A stretch of 64,000 nt of DNA. It comes from Omphalotus guepiniiformis (Eukaryota; Basidiomycota; Agaricomycetes; Agaricales; Omphalotaceae). The notes beneath the pieces are model-generated. The model was given only the letters and a program-made list of their open reading frames with translations, did no database searches and was not told the origin of the DNA. The position numbers and the translations under genes were made by a program. Positions 1-13,496 of this stretch are shown here, in pieces (position 1 is the stretch's first letter; the number at the start of each line of letters is the position of its first letter). The stretch is taken from the NCBI GenBank assembly GCA_028554645.1, contig JAQOOI010000017.1, positions 248,001-312,000 on the forward strand, written 5' to 3'.

Positions 1-125
1 TTCGTACTACCGCTGCGCAGGGAGGCAATACTGCAGTGACCGTGCAATTGCAAAAATTGAAGGATGCTTTACGAGAAGAGCTTGAACGAGATGCTACAAG
101 TTCGTGCAGTATTGTTTTTGTGTGA
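1..125 (+). CDS. 3' end of an unidentified protein-coding gene (partial)
   Basis: A frame is open from the window edge to a TGA at 123-125. It encodes about 40 residues with an amphipathic, charged stretch (VQLQKLKDALREELERD) that looks like a short coiled coil or helix. No family is recognised. The start and most of the gene lie outside the window, so this could also be a chance open frame. The coding impression rests only on the helix-like composition. Confidence 0.35.
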   Translation, partial: RTTAAQGGNTAVTVQLQKLKDALREELERDATSSCSIVFV

Positions 126-2072
126 CCATACGCTAATCCAATCGAATAATTAGAAATATAGTTGATTGACACAGCGTTGCGCTGGTGTAGAGCGAAATCC
201 TCGTTTAGCTTCTTTCCGGCTCTCACATGGAACGCCAGCTGACGCGTGGACACTACTACCTGACAAGTTAGAACGTGTAACCTTCCTTCCCCCATGTACA
301 CTCCGAAAAAAAAACTTCTTCTGTTTCAAGTATTCAGCTCGCCTGCATAAGGATACTATCCCTGCTCAACCAGGTACATCGGGTCCCAAATAGTGTATCC
401 ATGCTTTTTGCAAGTCATTATCAGAAGTTTCAAATGATTCGGTGTCTCATCGCGCTTGCTTTGACAGTCCAGCCAGCAATCAAGCTCAGGCTCAAGCGCA
501 GTCGGAATTATCTATCTAATCCAGAGGTCTCTTTGCAAGCATTTGGTAGGTGGAGCTTGGGATAAGATTTGTCTTGTAATGGACGGCTGAAGAGAGGTGA
601 CTAGTGACTTCGTACAAGGACACGAAGTTATGTGTAAATGCGCCACAAGTTCGCCCGTTGCGTGTTCGTCGCGAACTGTAATACACCTTCGCAGCAGCCA
701 CATACGTCTTCGAGCCTCTGCATCAGGATTACAGGTCAACGCTCTATCACAGCTGTCAGCAGCTCATGCCAATGACACTTTTGAACACTCAACGACGTCT
801 GGATTCATCGAAATAAAACGACTACCGGAGAATGTAAAGACGGAATTAGCGCTCATCGAAGCACGAAGCAACAAGGGATACTTCTTTCCTTCGAATGAGT
901 TACAAACAATCTGCCCCTCCCCTTCTGCCCCTGGAACGCAACTCATTATAAGACGTTGATTCAAAAAATTACTCTGCTGGGATTTTACTACATACTTACG
1001 ACGACGAAAACGCCAGTTGGGTTCTTCCGCGGCGTCCTCGTCTCGACAGCCATTCTCTGACGGCTCAGACCTCGGACCTGGTTTCGAGATATTTTTTATT
1101 TTGTGCTTGAGGATCTGTTGAGGGATATGAATCTGCACATGCTAGTTCGCTTTGAAAACTACCTGTACATCTGAGATCTATGCTACATTGTACTATTAAT
1201 ACATGCGTATGCTGGTCTTGGGTATGATATCGACAGCTTCCGGGAAATTCTAGGGTCAAGCTAATCACGCACCTGCTGATGCGTAAAATCAAACTGCACA
1301 TTCAAATATTCAATGGGTACTTACACCGATATCATGAACTCGGATCTCAACAACGTGGATGCAATAGGTATCAATCTCAGTGGATCTAAAGTCGAGATAT
1401 GAGATACGTGTACAGCAGGTCTCTCAAAAAAATGCAAATCGTTTCGATAGGGGTACTTTTTTAAAAAACAGAGGTAAAAAAACCGCATTTTTACAGGAGT
1501 TGTCGATGGCTGAGACCCGGTGTTTCTCTCGCCCTTGATGCATGATGCTCAATGAAGTTTGTAACACGTACCGGTACAACCGGATGGAGAAACGGAACAT
1601 GAAAACAGGTTCTCGTCGATAATCACATTGTACTCGCCTCCTTGGAAGCGGGGTCGCATCCTGTTCCAGCCTAAATAATAAACGTCGACGTGACACTCAG
1701 TCTCCCTCGTCGCCTCCGCTTCCAAAAGGAGTCTCCGACATGCTGTTAAAGTCGACCATAATGTCGATACTACCTAAGTAACTTCATTGACAGGCTACTA
1801 GAAGTTTGCGTCTCCGGCGATTTGACGGTTGCTAGTACTTACCGCATGCGTTTTTTGACTTTGACAATGGACACAGGGGGTGGGGTCCTCGCCACTCTAC
1901 TATATATGCATAACCAGGATCAGTTCAATGCGTAGCATTCCTCGTCTACGTTGAATGCAAGTAAAAAAAAACAGATGTAGAAACCTACATTACAGGGTAT
2001 ACTAGATAATTCGTGAATAATTCATGCGGGACGTCGTGATATGACACTCGGAAATCACGGTTGCGAGAAATG
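126..2072. other. Intergenic, no supported gene
   Basis: Only short overlapping open frames on both strands, such as about 120 codons on + at 597-959 and on - at 764-1138. They oppose each other and match no family I recognise. No splice-consistent gene model could be built here. Confidence 0.5.
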
Positions 2073-4086
2073 TTAGCAAGCATTGTCCGATGATTCTAGT
2101 CGTCGCAGGGCTTCTTTTATGGAGTCGTTTATGGAGGTACTCCATGCTAAAAGCAGATTAACAAAGGGGAGAGTGAGAGTTAGAGAGAGGTTAGCGCCGT
2201 TGCGTAGATACATAGCGAAAAAATGCATAAGCATAAGTCCAATGTACTCACCCCATTCCCAATTTCTCACAAAAGCTGCCGATATCTGCTGTAACGCATC
2301 TCCTTGTTGTTTCAGAGGTAGTCGATCAAGATTAAGATTGTTCTCAAGCTCGAACGTGAAATAACGTCCATTCATGCGTGAAACCTCTTGTACTCTCTGT
2401 GCTGCAGGCCTTCGGATCTCATCATAAATACGAAGTGCGCGATTAATCGTGGTCCGATTTGTCTCAGGGTGACCGAGAACAGTAGCTAGAAGATATGCAT
2501 CCTGATGGTCGTGGGTCGAAAGGTCGCATCAGGAACTTGAAACGATAAATGTTGACGAAAGAAACTAGGCTTACCTCGATAGCTTGACCCGCTCCCGAGC
2601 CTTGATGTGGAGTCATTGCGTGAGCCTACATCGTCGTTTTTCAGTGAATACATCCCGCGCCCGTCGCAAGTGAAAGTGTGAAAAGCGACTTACAGCATCA
2701 CCCATAATTGCCACCCGCCCCGAGACGAATGATCGCATCGGTCGAATGGTGTGTATTGCCCACTTCAACGGTGACTCAACGCACTAAAACGTTCCCCATT
2801 AGAGAGCTTCCGATTAGCGAATACAAGCGATACAAGCACTTACATCCAGCAACGCTTGAACCTCAGGCTCCCAATTTGAGAAAGTCGAAGCGAAAGCAGA
2901 TTTATCGGTACTTGATACCCAAGGACCATCATGTTTCGTGTTTTCGAGATCGTGCCGACAAGTGAAAGCGACAAAGTTGAACATTTTGCCTCCGGAGATA
3001 GGGTACGATATAACATACTGCAAGAGAAAATAAACGTGTATGAGCAAAGACGACGCCGATTTGATTAGGAAAAGCTCACTCCACCCTTTCCTAGATACTA
3101 GACAGAGCGAGTATGTGAGTTGTGAAATAGTTTCTCTGATGAAAACACGCCGAACCTGCACTGGCACGGAGAACAGTCGATGTGAGGGTGCCCGCGCTCT
3201 CAGACGTTCTGCAGGTATTAAAGCTCGATATGCGATTGTTCCACTCCATGTCGGTTCCGCGGGTAAAAGTATTTCAGCAGCTTCTTTCGATCGTCCTTCC
3301 GACCTGGCCCGCTGGGCTTTCTCGTTCAGCAACGTTCGCCTCACGGACGACTTGATCCCGTCTGCGCCTATGAGAACATCACAGAACGCTGTCGTACCGT
3401 CGTCGAAGAGAAGTTCAATAGGTCCTGATTTCGGTTGGGAGTAAGAACGGAGTCGTTTCGAGCATAACGTCCTGCAAGAGTCTGGAAGATGTCGAAGAAG
3501 AACTTTCTGAAAGTCGGCACGATGCAGCGTAATTAAGGATCCTGGTAAGTCATCAAGACATGAAGTACTTGAAGGAAACGCGCATCAAAAAACTCACCAT
3601 GCGTGACAAGAGTAAAAAAGTCTCTTCCTTCCCGTTGATCGCTCTTCCTATATCTAAAGCTGGTGACTAATGCAAGAGTAAGTCCCGCAGGTAATCCTAT
3701 CTGAAAGGCGTTCTTTACTCACCGGGACCTTCCCTTGCTCTAGTTTCTGTCACCTGCAAAAGTTCTTGGTCGATGCCTAACATCTGTAAGACTTTCCACG
3801 GCCCTACAGAGAAACCTGAATGTCAAACGTGTACCGGGTGAGTGTCCGAGAAATTCACTTACGCGGAAATAGTCCAATTCCAGCCCCAACTTCTGCGAAC
3901 TTCTTAGCACTTTCAAAGACATCGATTTCAACGTCAGGATATTGTGACAAGGCGAGAGCGCAAGTCAAGCCTCCGATACCTGCACCGCTGCGTAAAGATT
4001 AGTAACTTCAGTTTTCTGTAGCCACTTGACAGAGTAATGCTAGCCTACCATATTGCTACTTTCAATCTGCTCCCGTTGCTCATCAT
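2073..4086 (-). CDS. FAD-dependent monooxygenase (salicylate-hydroxylase-like)
   Basis: Flavoprotein of the class A aromatic hydroxylase family, which uses FAD and NAD(P)H to hydroxylate small, usually aromatic, substrates; the actual substrate is unknown. Ten exons join in phase: 4086-4049, 3987-3863, 3815-3723, 3666-3598, 3541-3156, 3017-2844, 2783-2694, 2625-2575, 2501-2252 and 2146-2073. They give 449 residues, normal for the family. In order: the dinucleotide-binding CGAGIGGL motif just after the start (split by intron 1), an ExGAGIG segment, the second FAD-contact motif IGADGIKSSVR, a strand region ending WEPEVQALLD, then the GD motif (VAIMGDAAHAMTPHQGSGAGQAIE) that binds the FAD ribityl chain. 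No signal peptide is visible. The second ATG of the tandem pair (4083) is an equally good start. No partner gene lies alongside. The family call is firm; the reaction is inference. Confidence 0.88.
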
Positions 4087-4369
4087 CGATAATAATTAAC
4101 AGTTGTATGTTTCGAGGAAACTGCGAAGGTTAGACTTTTAGATTGAGAGATGTGTGGCAAGCGATGTGTGCAACAGAGCAAGATGAATATAAAACCAATA
4201 AAGAGCTCCATTTTGAAGGACCTCTTGGATCTCGTTTGACACGATTTGACCGGAAGTGAATGGGCTGGTATAATGTGTCCTGCCTATCAGGAGGATAGAA
4301 TTCCCACGATTCCGTCGCGCTGGCGGCCTGATAAAGAGGGCCTGCCTTCCCTGAAGAGAAAGTCTTCGG

Positions 4370-5404
4370 ATGCATGGGCTATTAAAGGCTATTCAAGGAT
4401 CAACTGATCATGACGACCATCGGCATAAGCCAATCGAAAAATCATCTCTATCCAGGAAGACCAGGGACAGCTGCAGGTTCTGCTCGGATTGGCATGACAT
4501 AGAGATGAGTTTCTCGAGATCAAGCAAATCATTGGCGGACCACGGGAATATCGTATTCAAGTTAGGAAATTTTGTATCTGGATTCTGGAGTGAGAATACC
4601 ACTTTGGTGCTTGACTGTGCCGTTGAGCAACCAAATGACCATCAAGCCAACAGATCTAGAGGAACGAAGGCGGGCTCAAAATAGAGCGTCTTCTGCGCCT
4701 TTCAGAAAGACCTGTCTGGGCAATGCGACAAGTTTGCAATTCCTAGAGACGACAGGTTGCAAATTCGACGGAATCGGAACTTCGTGGAAAGGCAGTAACT
4801 CCTCCGGTCAGGACTACAGCCGCTTGGCAGACGATTAAAGATTTACCGTAACCCAAGTACTATGTATCGTTTGGGTTCTCTCCAACGTTGCAGGCGACAT
4901 CATGATCATCGTAGATATCTGGCTTCCTTTAACTTTACGAATCAGAAGATGTCCCTGAGAGCCACGAATTCAAGGCTTGAGGCTCTCACCTCCTTCCAAA
5001 ATTGTCATATCGTCTTGCAAGCTCCGAGCTCCAGCTGTGGTCACCCTGTGAAGTAGCGAAGTTATTAGATAAAGTACATATCAAGAAGAGCACATGGTGA
5101 CAGCAGACTCAGTAGTACCTTACTTAATGACGGTCAGTGGGAAACATCCGACTCAGCGGCCGATATTTCGGTGATTTTCGGCAAGCAACGGCATGACCTT
5201 TGCCGAAGAGGCTCTAGAGTCTGGACTCTCGACCGAGACGCCGATCTGCTCAGGACAGTTTGACTGCAAATTTCGAATCTCTCAAATCTGAAGACTCTCG
5301 ATGAAGCGTGTACAAGTCTACAAGTTCTCTGCTATGATGCGAATCTAGAAGCAAGAGCGCTAGCGTGCATCAGCGAGGATCAAATTTGCTCTTTACTTTG
5401 GTGA
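4370..5404 (+). other. Possible degenerate F-box/LRR-like coding remnant
   Basis: No intact gene, but several plus-strand frames look protein-like. From about 5059 to 5404 one frame is open except for a single internal TGA near 5263. Its last part has a leucine-rich-repeat feel (SNLSNLKTLDEACTSLQVL) of the kind seen in basidiomycete F-box proteins, and it ends at 5402-5404. Two further open stretches lie upstream at 4370-4684 and 4572-4838, in other frames. I could not connect these with consensus introns, so a decayed gene or coincidence are both possible. Confidence 0.2.
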
Positions 5405-7543
5405 AAGCCTCGGGAATCGTCTATTTTTACGGTGTTTCCTATCAAGATGTTTAGGAACAGGAAACCTCGGAAATAGGGCCGTACCTATTCAAGTCGAACT
5501 CTCTTCGAATGAACACTGAACTTAAATTTAAAGGAAGCGGCTGATCTCGGCACTGGGCCAATCTACAGGAAAGACAATACTAAACTCAGCGATTCAGTGA
5601 GGTCATACAGTAAATCTTGCATGGAGCCTGGCCCAATCAAATGATGTACATGCATGAGTACGATTGTGCTCACCCCTGCTCACCCGTCATTTGAACAGGA
5701 TTAATATTGACCTGGTTTTGTGTGCCTATCAGTGGCGGCAAATGTCCTCACGCACGCCAGGCGCCAAAGCTCCAAACTTTCCTGACATATCCTCTCAAAC
5801 AGTCTACTGGCCAACTTGCTGGTTCAGCGCAGTTGGCGTATCGCTATTCGTGGGGAAAAGTGCAAGCTCAATTCTAGCATTATGATTATGAGCAATCTTT
5901 GACCTCCTCCCAACTGGCTCTAGGGTCGGCAAATTCTACTGTCGCTCATCATGCGGCCTAGTATTTACTGACCGTAGCCTAGGCTTGTCGGTACTTACCT
6001 CTACCCAAAAGAACGTACATGAGTTCAATATGGCGTGTATCGCTCCCAACCGAGTTTTATCCATTGATACTGATACATATACACGGAGTGGCTGAGCGTC
6101 AAATGTTGGTTACCAACAAGGCGGAGGTTATAACGCGGGGTAACGCACATACACAGACATACACTCCCATATCCATGAACCTAACGCAACCCTCAAGTTT
6201 TAATGAAAACGCTTCACACGATATGTGCGGCAAGGTAAATTTCAAGCTGATCCTTCTTTCCGCTTGATGCGTGGGTTTGTTTTCATCTTCGTTGTTCACA
6301 TTGACAAAGGTATGAGCTTTTCGAGGGCTCGAACTGTCCGGGTCGTAGGGTGTGGCGCTGTATGTATACAATATGAGCACTGATACGATAGATGGATGGA
6401 TGGATGGAATGACACTTCCCGGTGAGCGCTGAGATCAAGAGTGGCACCGCCGGCTGATAACTAAAGTGTCGAGACGGAGCTTTTGACTTTCATAAAATGC
6501 ATGATGAACCTGCTGGGTCAACGCCACACCTTGTACCACCCCCGTTATTGCATAGTACCCGGTATATCACAGCTTACTCGTCCGATGAAGTCGACACCAG
6601 AACATAATAGTACATGCAGTTTGCGTGGAAAGCGTCCTGGCGCTAAGCGGCGGCTCTGGAGACCCAGCCTAAGTAGCTCAGCCTTCGGAGATAGGAGCAC
6701 GTCCGTCAGGATTCAAATCCAGTGGCATGTACTCAAGTTTAGTTGTCGACCTTGAAACCGAGTCGGAGCTATTAAAGCAAGTAGAAGGCACAGTCTCGTG
6801 GCAGATGAGAATTTAAGGATGTTCTTCTACTTACGTTGCGTTGGTCTCTGTGTGGGACTGACCCATCCAAGATCTTCCAAGATCCTTTCTCCTCCGTGTA
6901 GCTTAGAGAACACCCAGGAGAACACCCAGGGCACGCATGTCCAAGTGGATAAAATCAAGAATATCCACCCAGACACCGACTGTCAGAACTCATCGGCCCC
7001 GCGTAGTATCGTGTTATTCAAGCTCGACGACGTTGAGTACCGTGACAGTACCTGAGGGTGGGCCATCAAGGAATCCTCAAGACAGCTTCGAAGTGCTGAT
7101 TCAGCGCATATGTAAAGCGAGGCAGTCGAACGAAGGTCAACATTTCGGGTTCATATGCTGGCACTTGCGCCGAAAGCACATCTCATGAGCTTTCAGGTAT
7201 ACCGGGAGACAAGACGATCAGCCGCACTAGCTGTGGGTTCCATGAGCGAGAAAAGACGCGTATAGTGCTACAGAGACAAGATGAGCGACTCACGTATCGT
7301 ATTTTTCGAGAAATATTGTTGAGTGACAGGCTTCAGCAGAACAGGTGGCGGAGAGTACAATTTCAAGACGGTGGATTCCAGGAAAAAAAGTGGAATAAGC
7401 GCCTAATAAGCGCCAAACGGCTGAACGTTCGGCCCGACTCGTTATTTATTTATTTGTCAAAAGCTTCTGGTGTCAACTACGCGCCTCCCTTCCTTTCTGA
7501 TTCAACCACTTCCACTTGCCACGACCTAACGAAGCCCATAACG
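5405..7543. other. Intergenic, no supported gene
   Basis: Short non-overlapping frames only. A GATG tetranucleotide run lies at about 6391-6408. The last ~100 bases are pyrimidine-rich and lead into the nucleoporin start. Confidence 0.5.
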
Positions 7544-9175
7544 ATGTCTTCTCTATACAATTCGACATTCTCAGTAGCTGGAATGTCATCATCAACTAGC
7601 TCGCATCATCACCCCACGAATTCGTTCTCAAATACCTCTACCCACAGTGGCTTAGGCTCGAGCGGCATGGGAATGGGAGGTACGAGTGGAATGGGTGGGA
7701 TGGGCGGTATGAGTGGGTCGACGTTAGGTGGTATGAGTGGTGGTATGAGTGGAATGGGTGGGATGGGAGAAAGTAGGAGTCAGTATCAGTCTGGGTATCT
7801 TTTGGTATGCGGTTTTTGATTCTTTTGAGTGTCTATTTTTCGATAACTAATGGATTACGATACGCGTTTTTCTGGTTTTTTCGAATATCGCTATGGATAT
7901 AGTCTACTTCACAAGCAAGCACTTCACCGCACGCGCAAAGCACTCAACGGCAACGTGTCGATGAGGTTCCTGTGGTTCCTACTAAAGCTAAAATGAACCA
8001 TGCATTGTTACGAGGCTCGGCGGAAGATTTTGGTATGGATTCTATGTTTGAAAGTCCTAGGTCAGTCAGTTGTGCTATTTCGATAATAAGCCCCGTGGGG
8101 TATTTATCAAGTTTCGTTTCTAATATTTTGCATCTCTTGTTCGTCTCTCATAGACGCCAAAGAAAAGCACTGGCAGATGATGAAGATGCACCGCCTATGA
8201 GCTCTGTTACGGATATACCCAACGAGGTTCATACCAACTCGTTTGGACCTAGTTCAGGTTCACGATTGTTCCAGTCAAGAGTGAGTTGACGTTTTATCTT
8301 CCTTCTACATAAATTTTTCATATTAAATGATCTTCCTAGAACGACCTCGCTTCTTCCCTCTATACCCCAAAATCACGTCAAAATTCCTCCTCCCTGAACT
8401 CCTCCACAAACACCGCCAATCCATCCAACTCTTCTACACCGATCTACGTAATCGTTTTCGGTTACCCACCGGACAAGTATTCTGTCACAACGGAGTATTT
8501 CTCTTCGCTTGTTGGTCCAGGGGCGTGCACGACTCCTGACCCTCACGCGGAAATCAGCAATTGTTTCAGGATTGGATTTTATGATGCGGGGGATGCGATG
8601 AGGGCTGTTAGGAAGAATGGGGAGGTGATGCGGGGCTCTGGCGGTGGGGGTGCTGGGGGTGGCTCCGGCGGGGAGTGGATGGTTGGGGTAAAATGGGCTG
8701 TGAGTCATCTCTTTGTGCTGTGTATGTGGGACGAGACGGCCCTAGCTCTTGTTTCGTTTTCGCCTATCTTTTTCGTCTATTCTGCTCCCGACGTGCCACT
8801 CACATTATTTATTTATAGGACCCATCGCAAGTAGAATCTCTCTTACAGTCCTCCTCCTCAATGCACATGTCCTCTATGCACCATGTCTCTCGAAACAGCC
8901 TCTCAACTTCACCCCCCACCAACTCGGACCCGAACGCCATGGCTGTGGACTCAAGTAGTTCCCCAGTGCCGATGGTTGGCACGCCTCTCAAGCTTGCACC
9001 ATCAGCCTCGGCGTTCAGGAGAACTGGAGCCCCAGTCAAAGTTTCTGGTGCTAGTGGTACACCTTCGGCACCGAGATCTGGGGTGAGCGGGGCAATTGCC
9101 CCGGTTGCTGTGCCATCGCCTTCACCAAGCAAAGGGATTGTAGGACAAGTCTCAGATTTAATCTTTGGCTGGTAA
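7544..9175 (+). CDS. Nup35/Nup53-type nucleoporin (MPPN/RRM fold)
   Basis: Structural protein of the nuclear pore complex inner ring that links the scaffold to the pore membrane. Five exons join in phase: 7544-7804, 7903-8060, 8154-8280, 8340-8699 and 8819-9175. They give 420 residues. The N-terminal third is disordered with a Gly-Met repeat tract (SGMGMGGTSGMGGMGG) in place of classical FG repeats. The Nup35-type RRM follows (IYVIVFGYPPDKYSVTTEYF ... FRIGFYDAGDAMRAVRKNGEV ... EWMVGVKWAD), with a Gly-rich loop before its last strand. The protein ends in the short amphipathic tail SDLIFGW*, characteristic of Nup53 membrane-binding ends. The ATG at 7544 was chosen because the longer upstream frame has no ATG in good context. 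Usual fungal Nup53 length is similar. The identification is from motifs only. Confidence 0.82.
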
Positions 9176-9651
9176 AACCTCTGCGAGAGGGGTGGCAATA
9201 CTAGCTGACTAGCTGGAGCGTTTTTTCTATTGTAATGTTCCTTTGCGTACCTGCTTCGTCTACGATCAATTGAAACAGCCTCCAGTGTTTTGAGTCAATT
9301 TGGTATTTTATATAACGTTCGGTAAAAGTGCAAGGTAAGTACACATAGGGTCGTGCATTTTTTGTGTATTTATTCTACATTCATTCCTTAGTAGGTTCGT
9401 ATATGCACCCGCTGGACCAGGGCAACTAATAGAAAAAAGAAAATAAGACGCCGTTTTCGATCGAGGCGAGGCATTTTGGCGCCCGCCGGGCCGCGTATCC
9501 CTTTTGTGACCGCTTTTTCCACTTTTTCCAATAAGTCCTTCATCGCATAAATGTCTCTATTGGCTACCAGAGAATGATCCCAAGTGAAACTTCTCTAACC
9601 GATCTGCAGTATTACTACACAAAGTAGTCTTCGACGGAGCCAGCCAAGGGC

Positions 9652-9659
9652 TTTATAAA
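9652..9659 (+). promoter_or_regulatory. TATA box of the laccase gene
   Basis: TTTATAAA-type element about 120 nt upstream of the laccase ATG. A CCAAT pentamer lies further up at 9528-9532. The interval 9176-9780 otherwise holds no gene. Confidence 0.55.
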
Positions 9660-9780
9660 ATGAGTAGTTTGGTGCCGAGGGCGGTTGAGCGTCCATCGTC
9701 CCCCTTCTCTTCGGTCGTTCATTCATTGGTCACCGGCCTCACTTTCTTTCTTTCTCTTTTTTGTGATTTGGGTTTGAAAT

Positions 9781-12700
9781 ATGGTGTCTCTCAGTGCGAC
9801 GTTCGTTGTGTTGCTTTCGGGTGTTGTTTCTGGGGTTTGGGGTTGGGAGTTGGGACCAGTTAATAATCTTAAGATTGTGAATGCGCAAATCTCGCCCGAT
9901 GGGTTTTCTAGGTCTGCTGTTTTACCGGAAGGTCAGTTTCCTGGGCCTCCGATTGTGGGATGGAAGGTATGTTTTTTAAATCATGTATACTGTTGCCTCG
10001 CGTTCATTCGTTGATTATCTGAAGGGAGACCACTTTTCCATCAATGTCATTGATGAATTGACGGATGAATCAATGGTGAAATCTACTTCCGTCGTGAGTT
10101 ATAATCTCCTTCCCTTGCGCATCGGATATCTCGTTGATCTCAGGGTTTATCTACTAGCACTGGCACGGTTTATTCCAAAAAACCACTAACTGGGCTGACG
10201 GGTAACTTTCCATTTCCCACTCCTACTTTTACTTTCAATCATTACAAGACCCCTCCTTTCTAACTCATGAGCAATCATCTTTTCAGACCTAGTTTCGTCA
10301 ACCAATGCCCAATTGCCCCAGGACATTCTTTTTTGTACGACTTCCATGTTCCTGATCAGGCGGGTACATTCTGGTACCACTCACATCTTTGTAAGAAAGG
10401 TTTTCACTTCCGAGTCACTTCGACGAAAAGGTCGTTTCTCATTTCATGTACAACCTCGGTTGTTTAGCTACGCAATACTGTGATGGACTCCGCGGGGCGT
10501 TTGTCGTGTATGATCCCAATGATCCTTATGCTGATTTGTACGACGTGGACGATGGTCAGTCACGATTCAGATCATTAGCAATCCTGCTATAGCTGACGCT
10601 CGTCTTACGAATCCTGCCCGCAGAGAGTACAATTATCACGTTGGCTGATTGGTATCGTACGTATTCCTGAAGCATACATTCATACATTCACCGCTTAGAA
10701 GTTCTTGAATACTGATATCTTCTGCGTTTCAGACTATGTGTCTCCACAAGCTCCTGCAATTCCGTAAGTCGAATCCCAACGTTGACTTCCAGATGTTGAA
10801 TTGATTTTTACCGAACTTAAGATCACCGAACTCTACACTGATCAACGGACTTGGTGGGTGTGATGAATGAAGTCCAAAGCGAATGCTACTTATTCTGACA
10901 ATGTGTTTCTCATTTTCGTAGGAAGATATAAAGGAGGTCCTGAGTCTCCTCTTGCAGTGATTAATGTCGTTCAAGGAACGCGGTATGTACAGTGCTCGAC
11001 ACATCTGTTCACATGAATACGAGTTCAAGTTGTTGACTTAACTTTACAACTTTCTTCGGTGATTCAGCTACCGCTTCCGACTCATCGCCATGTCATGCGC
11101 ACCGAACTATGTGTTTTCTATTGACGGACATAACATGACGGTCGGTATAATTGACCCCGTGGATATACTCGTGTAAACTAACTTGGGGTTGGGGTTTTCA
11201 GATCATCGAAGCAGATGGAGAAAACACCAAACCTCTGACAGTCGACTCTATACGCATCTTCGCTTCGCAGCGTTATTCCTTTATCGTAAGTCCCCAACCC
11301 CAACCCACTCGTTCTCTCCTAATCCTAATTGATACATTCATTTCCCGAAGTTTACCGCCAACCAACCCGTGGACAACTACTGGGTCCGTGCGAACCCTAG
11401 TATCGGTACGACCGGGTTTGATGGGCACATCAACCAGGCTATTCTGAGGTATATTGGTGCACCTGAGGAGGAACCTGAGACGGTGGATGTAGAGGCGTTT
11501 AGTGAGCCGTTGGATGAGACTCAGTTGCATGTGAGTTGGTGCATATATGCCTGTTCTCGTTCGAGTACGAGTACGAATACTTATATGCTTGTTTGCTTTC
11601 AGGCTTTGATTCCCGGTGTAGTAAGTGTTGGAACATGAATGCAATCAAGTGGTGGTTTATGCTAACATTGTTTCGTCTTATTTAGCCTGGTGCACCTAAC
11701 GTTGACGGTGCTGATGTCAACTTGAACTTGATAATGGGTTTCGTAAGTATCATTTCACTCCACTCTCCAAATCGCTTTTATACACATTCACATATTCACA
11801 TGCTTACGAATCGTAGAACCTCAACTTTGGATTATTCACTATAAACGGCAACAGTTTCGTCCCGCCAACTGTTCCCGTTTTACTACAAATCCTCAGCGGG
11901 TCATCGACTGCTAGTAAGTCACGATATCATTACTCAAGCTCGCGTGTTTTCGCTCAACCCCCGCCCCGCTTACTTTCTTCTTCTTCTACCCGCAAAAAAC
12001 AGGCGAACTCCTCCCATCAGGCTCAGTATTCCCACTCCCTCTCGATAAAGTCATTCAAATCACCTTTTCATCTGCCACTGGCGTTGAAGCACCAGTCGGA
12101 GGACCGCATCCTTTCCATCTTCACGGTGTAAGTTTCTTTCCTCGCCGTATCGTCAGAACAAGCAACTTACTTTACTTTCGTTTGTCCTCCCTTTTTTTGT
12201 TGTTTTTTATAGCACTCCTTCGACGTCGTCCGAAGCGCAGGGAGTAAAGACTACAACTGGGTTAACCCCGTTCGGAGGGATGTAGTTAATACCGGAGGTC
12301 CAGGTGATAATGTTACTATTCGGTTCAAGACGGATAATGCGGGTCCTTGGTTTTTGCATTGGTGCGTTGTGTTTATTCATATTAACGTACGATGTATGAT
12401 GTAGCAAGTGAACTGATACTATTCATTTGGTGTTTGGTGGGATAGTCATATTGATTGGCATCTTGATGCGTGAGTGGTCTATCGTACTCATACCAGCAGA
12501 GTGATGTTTCCCTGACTCGTTTTTTGTTTTTTTTGCGTTCGTAGTGGTTTCGCAGTCGTATTAGCTGAAGATATACCAGGGACAAACGTATCTAATCCTC
12601 GTCCCGGTGAGCGAGTTATTCCTCCTTATCTCGTCTCTCCCTATCAAGTTATTCTAATGCGAATCTTCATCAGAGGCTTGGAACGAACTCTGCCCTATAT

Positions 12701-12816
12701 ACAACAAGCTAACTGCAACTGAAAAAGGCGGGATCGTTCCTAGTACTACAAATGGTACTATTCCCACTACTCCACCCAGTGGTGGTGGTGGGGGGAAAGG
12801 AGGAGGTGGGTATTAG
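9781..12816 (+). CDS. Laccase (secreted multicopper oxidase)
   Basis: Extracellular copper enzyme oxidising phenols (lignin, melanin or pigment chemistry) while reducing O2 to water. Twenty exons join in phase to 552 residues, typical of basidiomycete laccases. A signal peptide ([18 protein letters not shown]) comes first. All four copper signatures are present: HWHG (10158 on), the HSH of [17 protein letters not shown], the third-domain HPFHLHGHSF and the last-domain [12 protein letters not shown]. The residue ten after the type-1 copper cysteine is Phe, so the axial methionine is absent, as in high-potential laccases. Introns fall inside copper motifs (for example directly before HWHG and within HCHIDWH), matching mushroom laccase architecture. 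The C-terminus is an unusual Gly/Lys tail ([11 protein letters not shown]). A TATA box lies at 9652. It sits alone, with no second laccase in the window. Confidence 0.95.
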
Positions 12817-13496
12817 AGGTTATCGAGGTTAATGGGTTGGGAAAAAGAGTATAGATGTCTGCTACGTCGAACACACAAGGATTTGTGTTTTCAGTTGTTT
12901 TTGCTTCTGAGAGTATCTATTCGACATATTTATATGCGTCTGGACAAGTACATACCGCGTCTACTTCATCATCGGACTATAAGCACAGTTATCTCACTAT
13001 CCTTTTTACTCTCATTTACTATGTTATTCGAACTTGTTTACCATCCCTTTACCAGTCATTTGTTCACGCTTTCGTCTATGTTGTTTCCTTTCACTGTTTA
13101 TGTCAATAGCATTTATCGTACTTCAGTTGTTGACGATCGGGAACGTTTAAATAGTGTTGTCGGTAAAAAAACCGAGTTTTCACCAATCACGTATTGAGAT
13201 TCTTGGCAAGTGTAGAGAATAGCAATGGCAAGGTACATCGAATGCATGTATTTTAGTTGTATGCAGTGAACTAAGCAACTGACAATATAAATTGAATAGG
13301 TCCGGCTGATTGTCCAACGGGATGGAATGATATTGTATGATGATTGTATGCTCTCGACCGTCAAAACATGATGATGATTGATTGTGTCTATAGAGCTTGT
13401 GTCTATAGAGCTCATAGGGAACATGTAGCACGAAAACGTTACATCCTAAACGACAACGAGTCAGCATTTCAAGCATAATAACAACTCGAGAAGCAC
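12817..13496. other. Intergenic, no supported gene
   Basis: AT-rich spacer between the laccase stop and the convergent gene at 13497-13958. The frames here are short and low in complexity. Confidence 0.5.

Noticed and set aside
6391..6408. GATG tandem run considered as a CRISPR-like or regulatory array
   Set aside because: A simple tetranucleotide microsatellite with no spacers.
6664..6730. tRNA-like sequence (TAGCTCAG ... GATTCAAATCC)
   Set aside because: The B-box-like part places A opposite C at the T-stem closing pair, and no 7-bp acceptor stem or anticodon arm could be formed.
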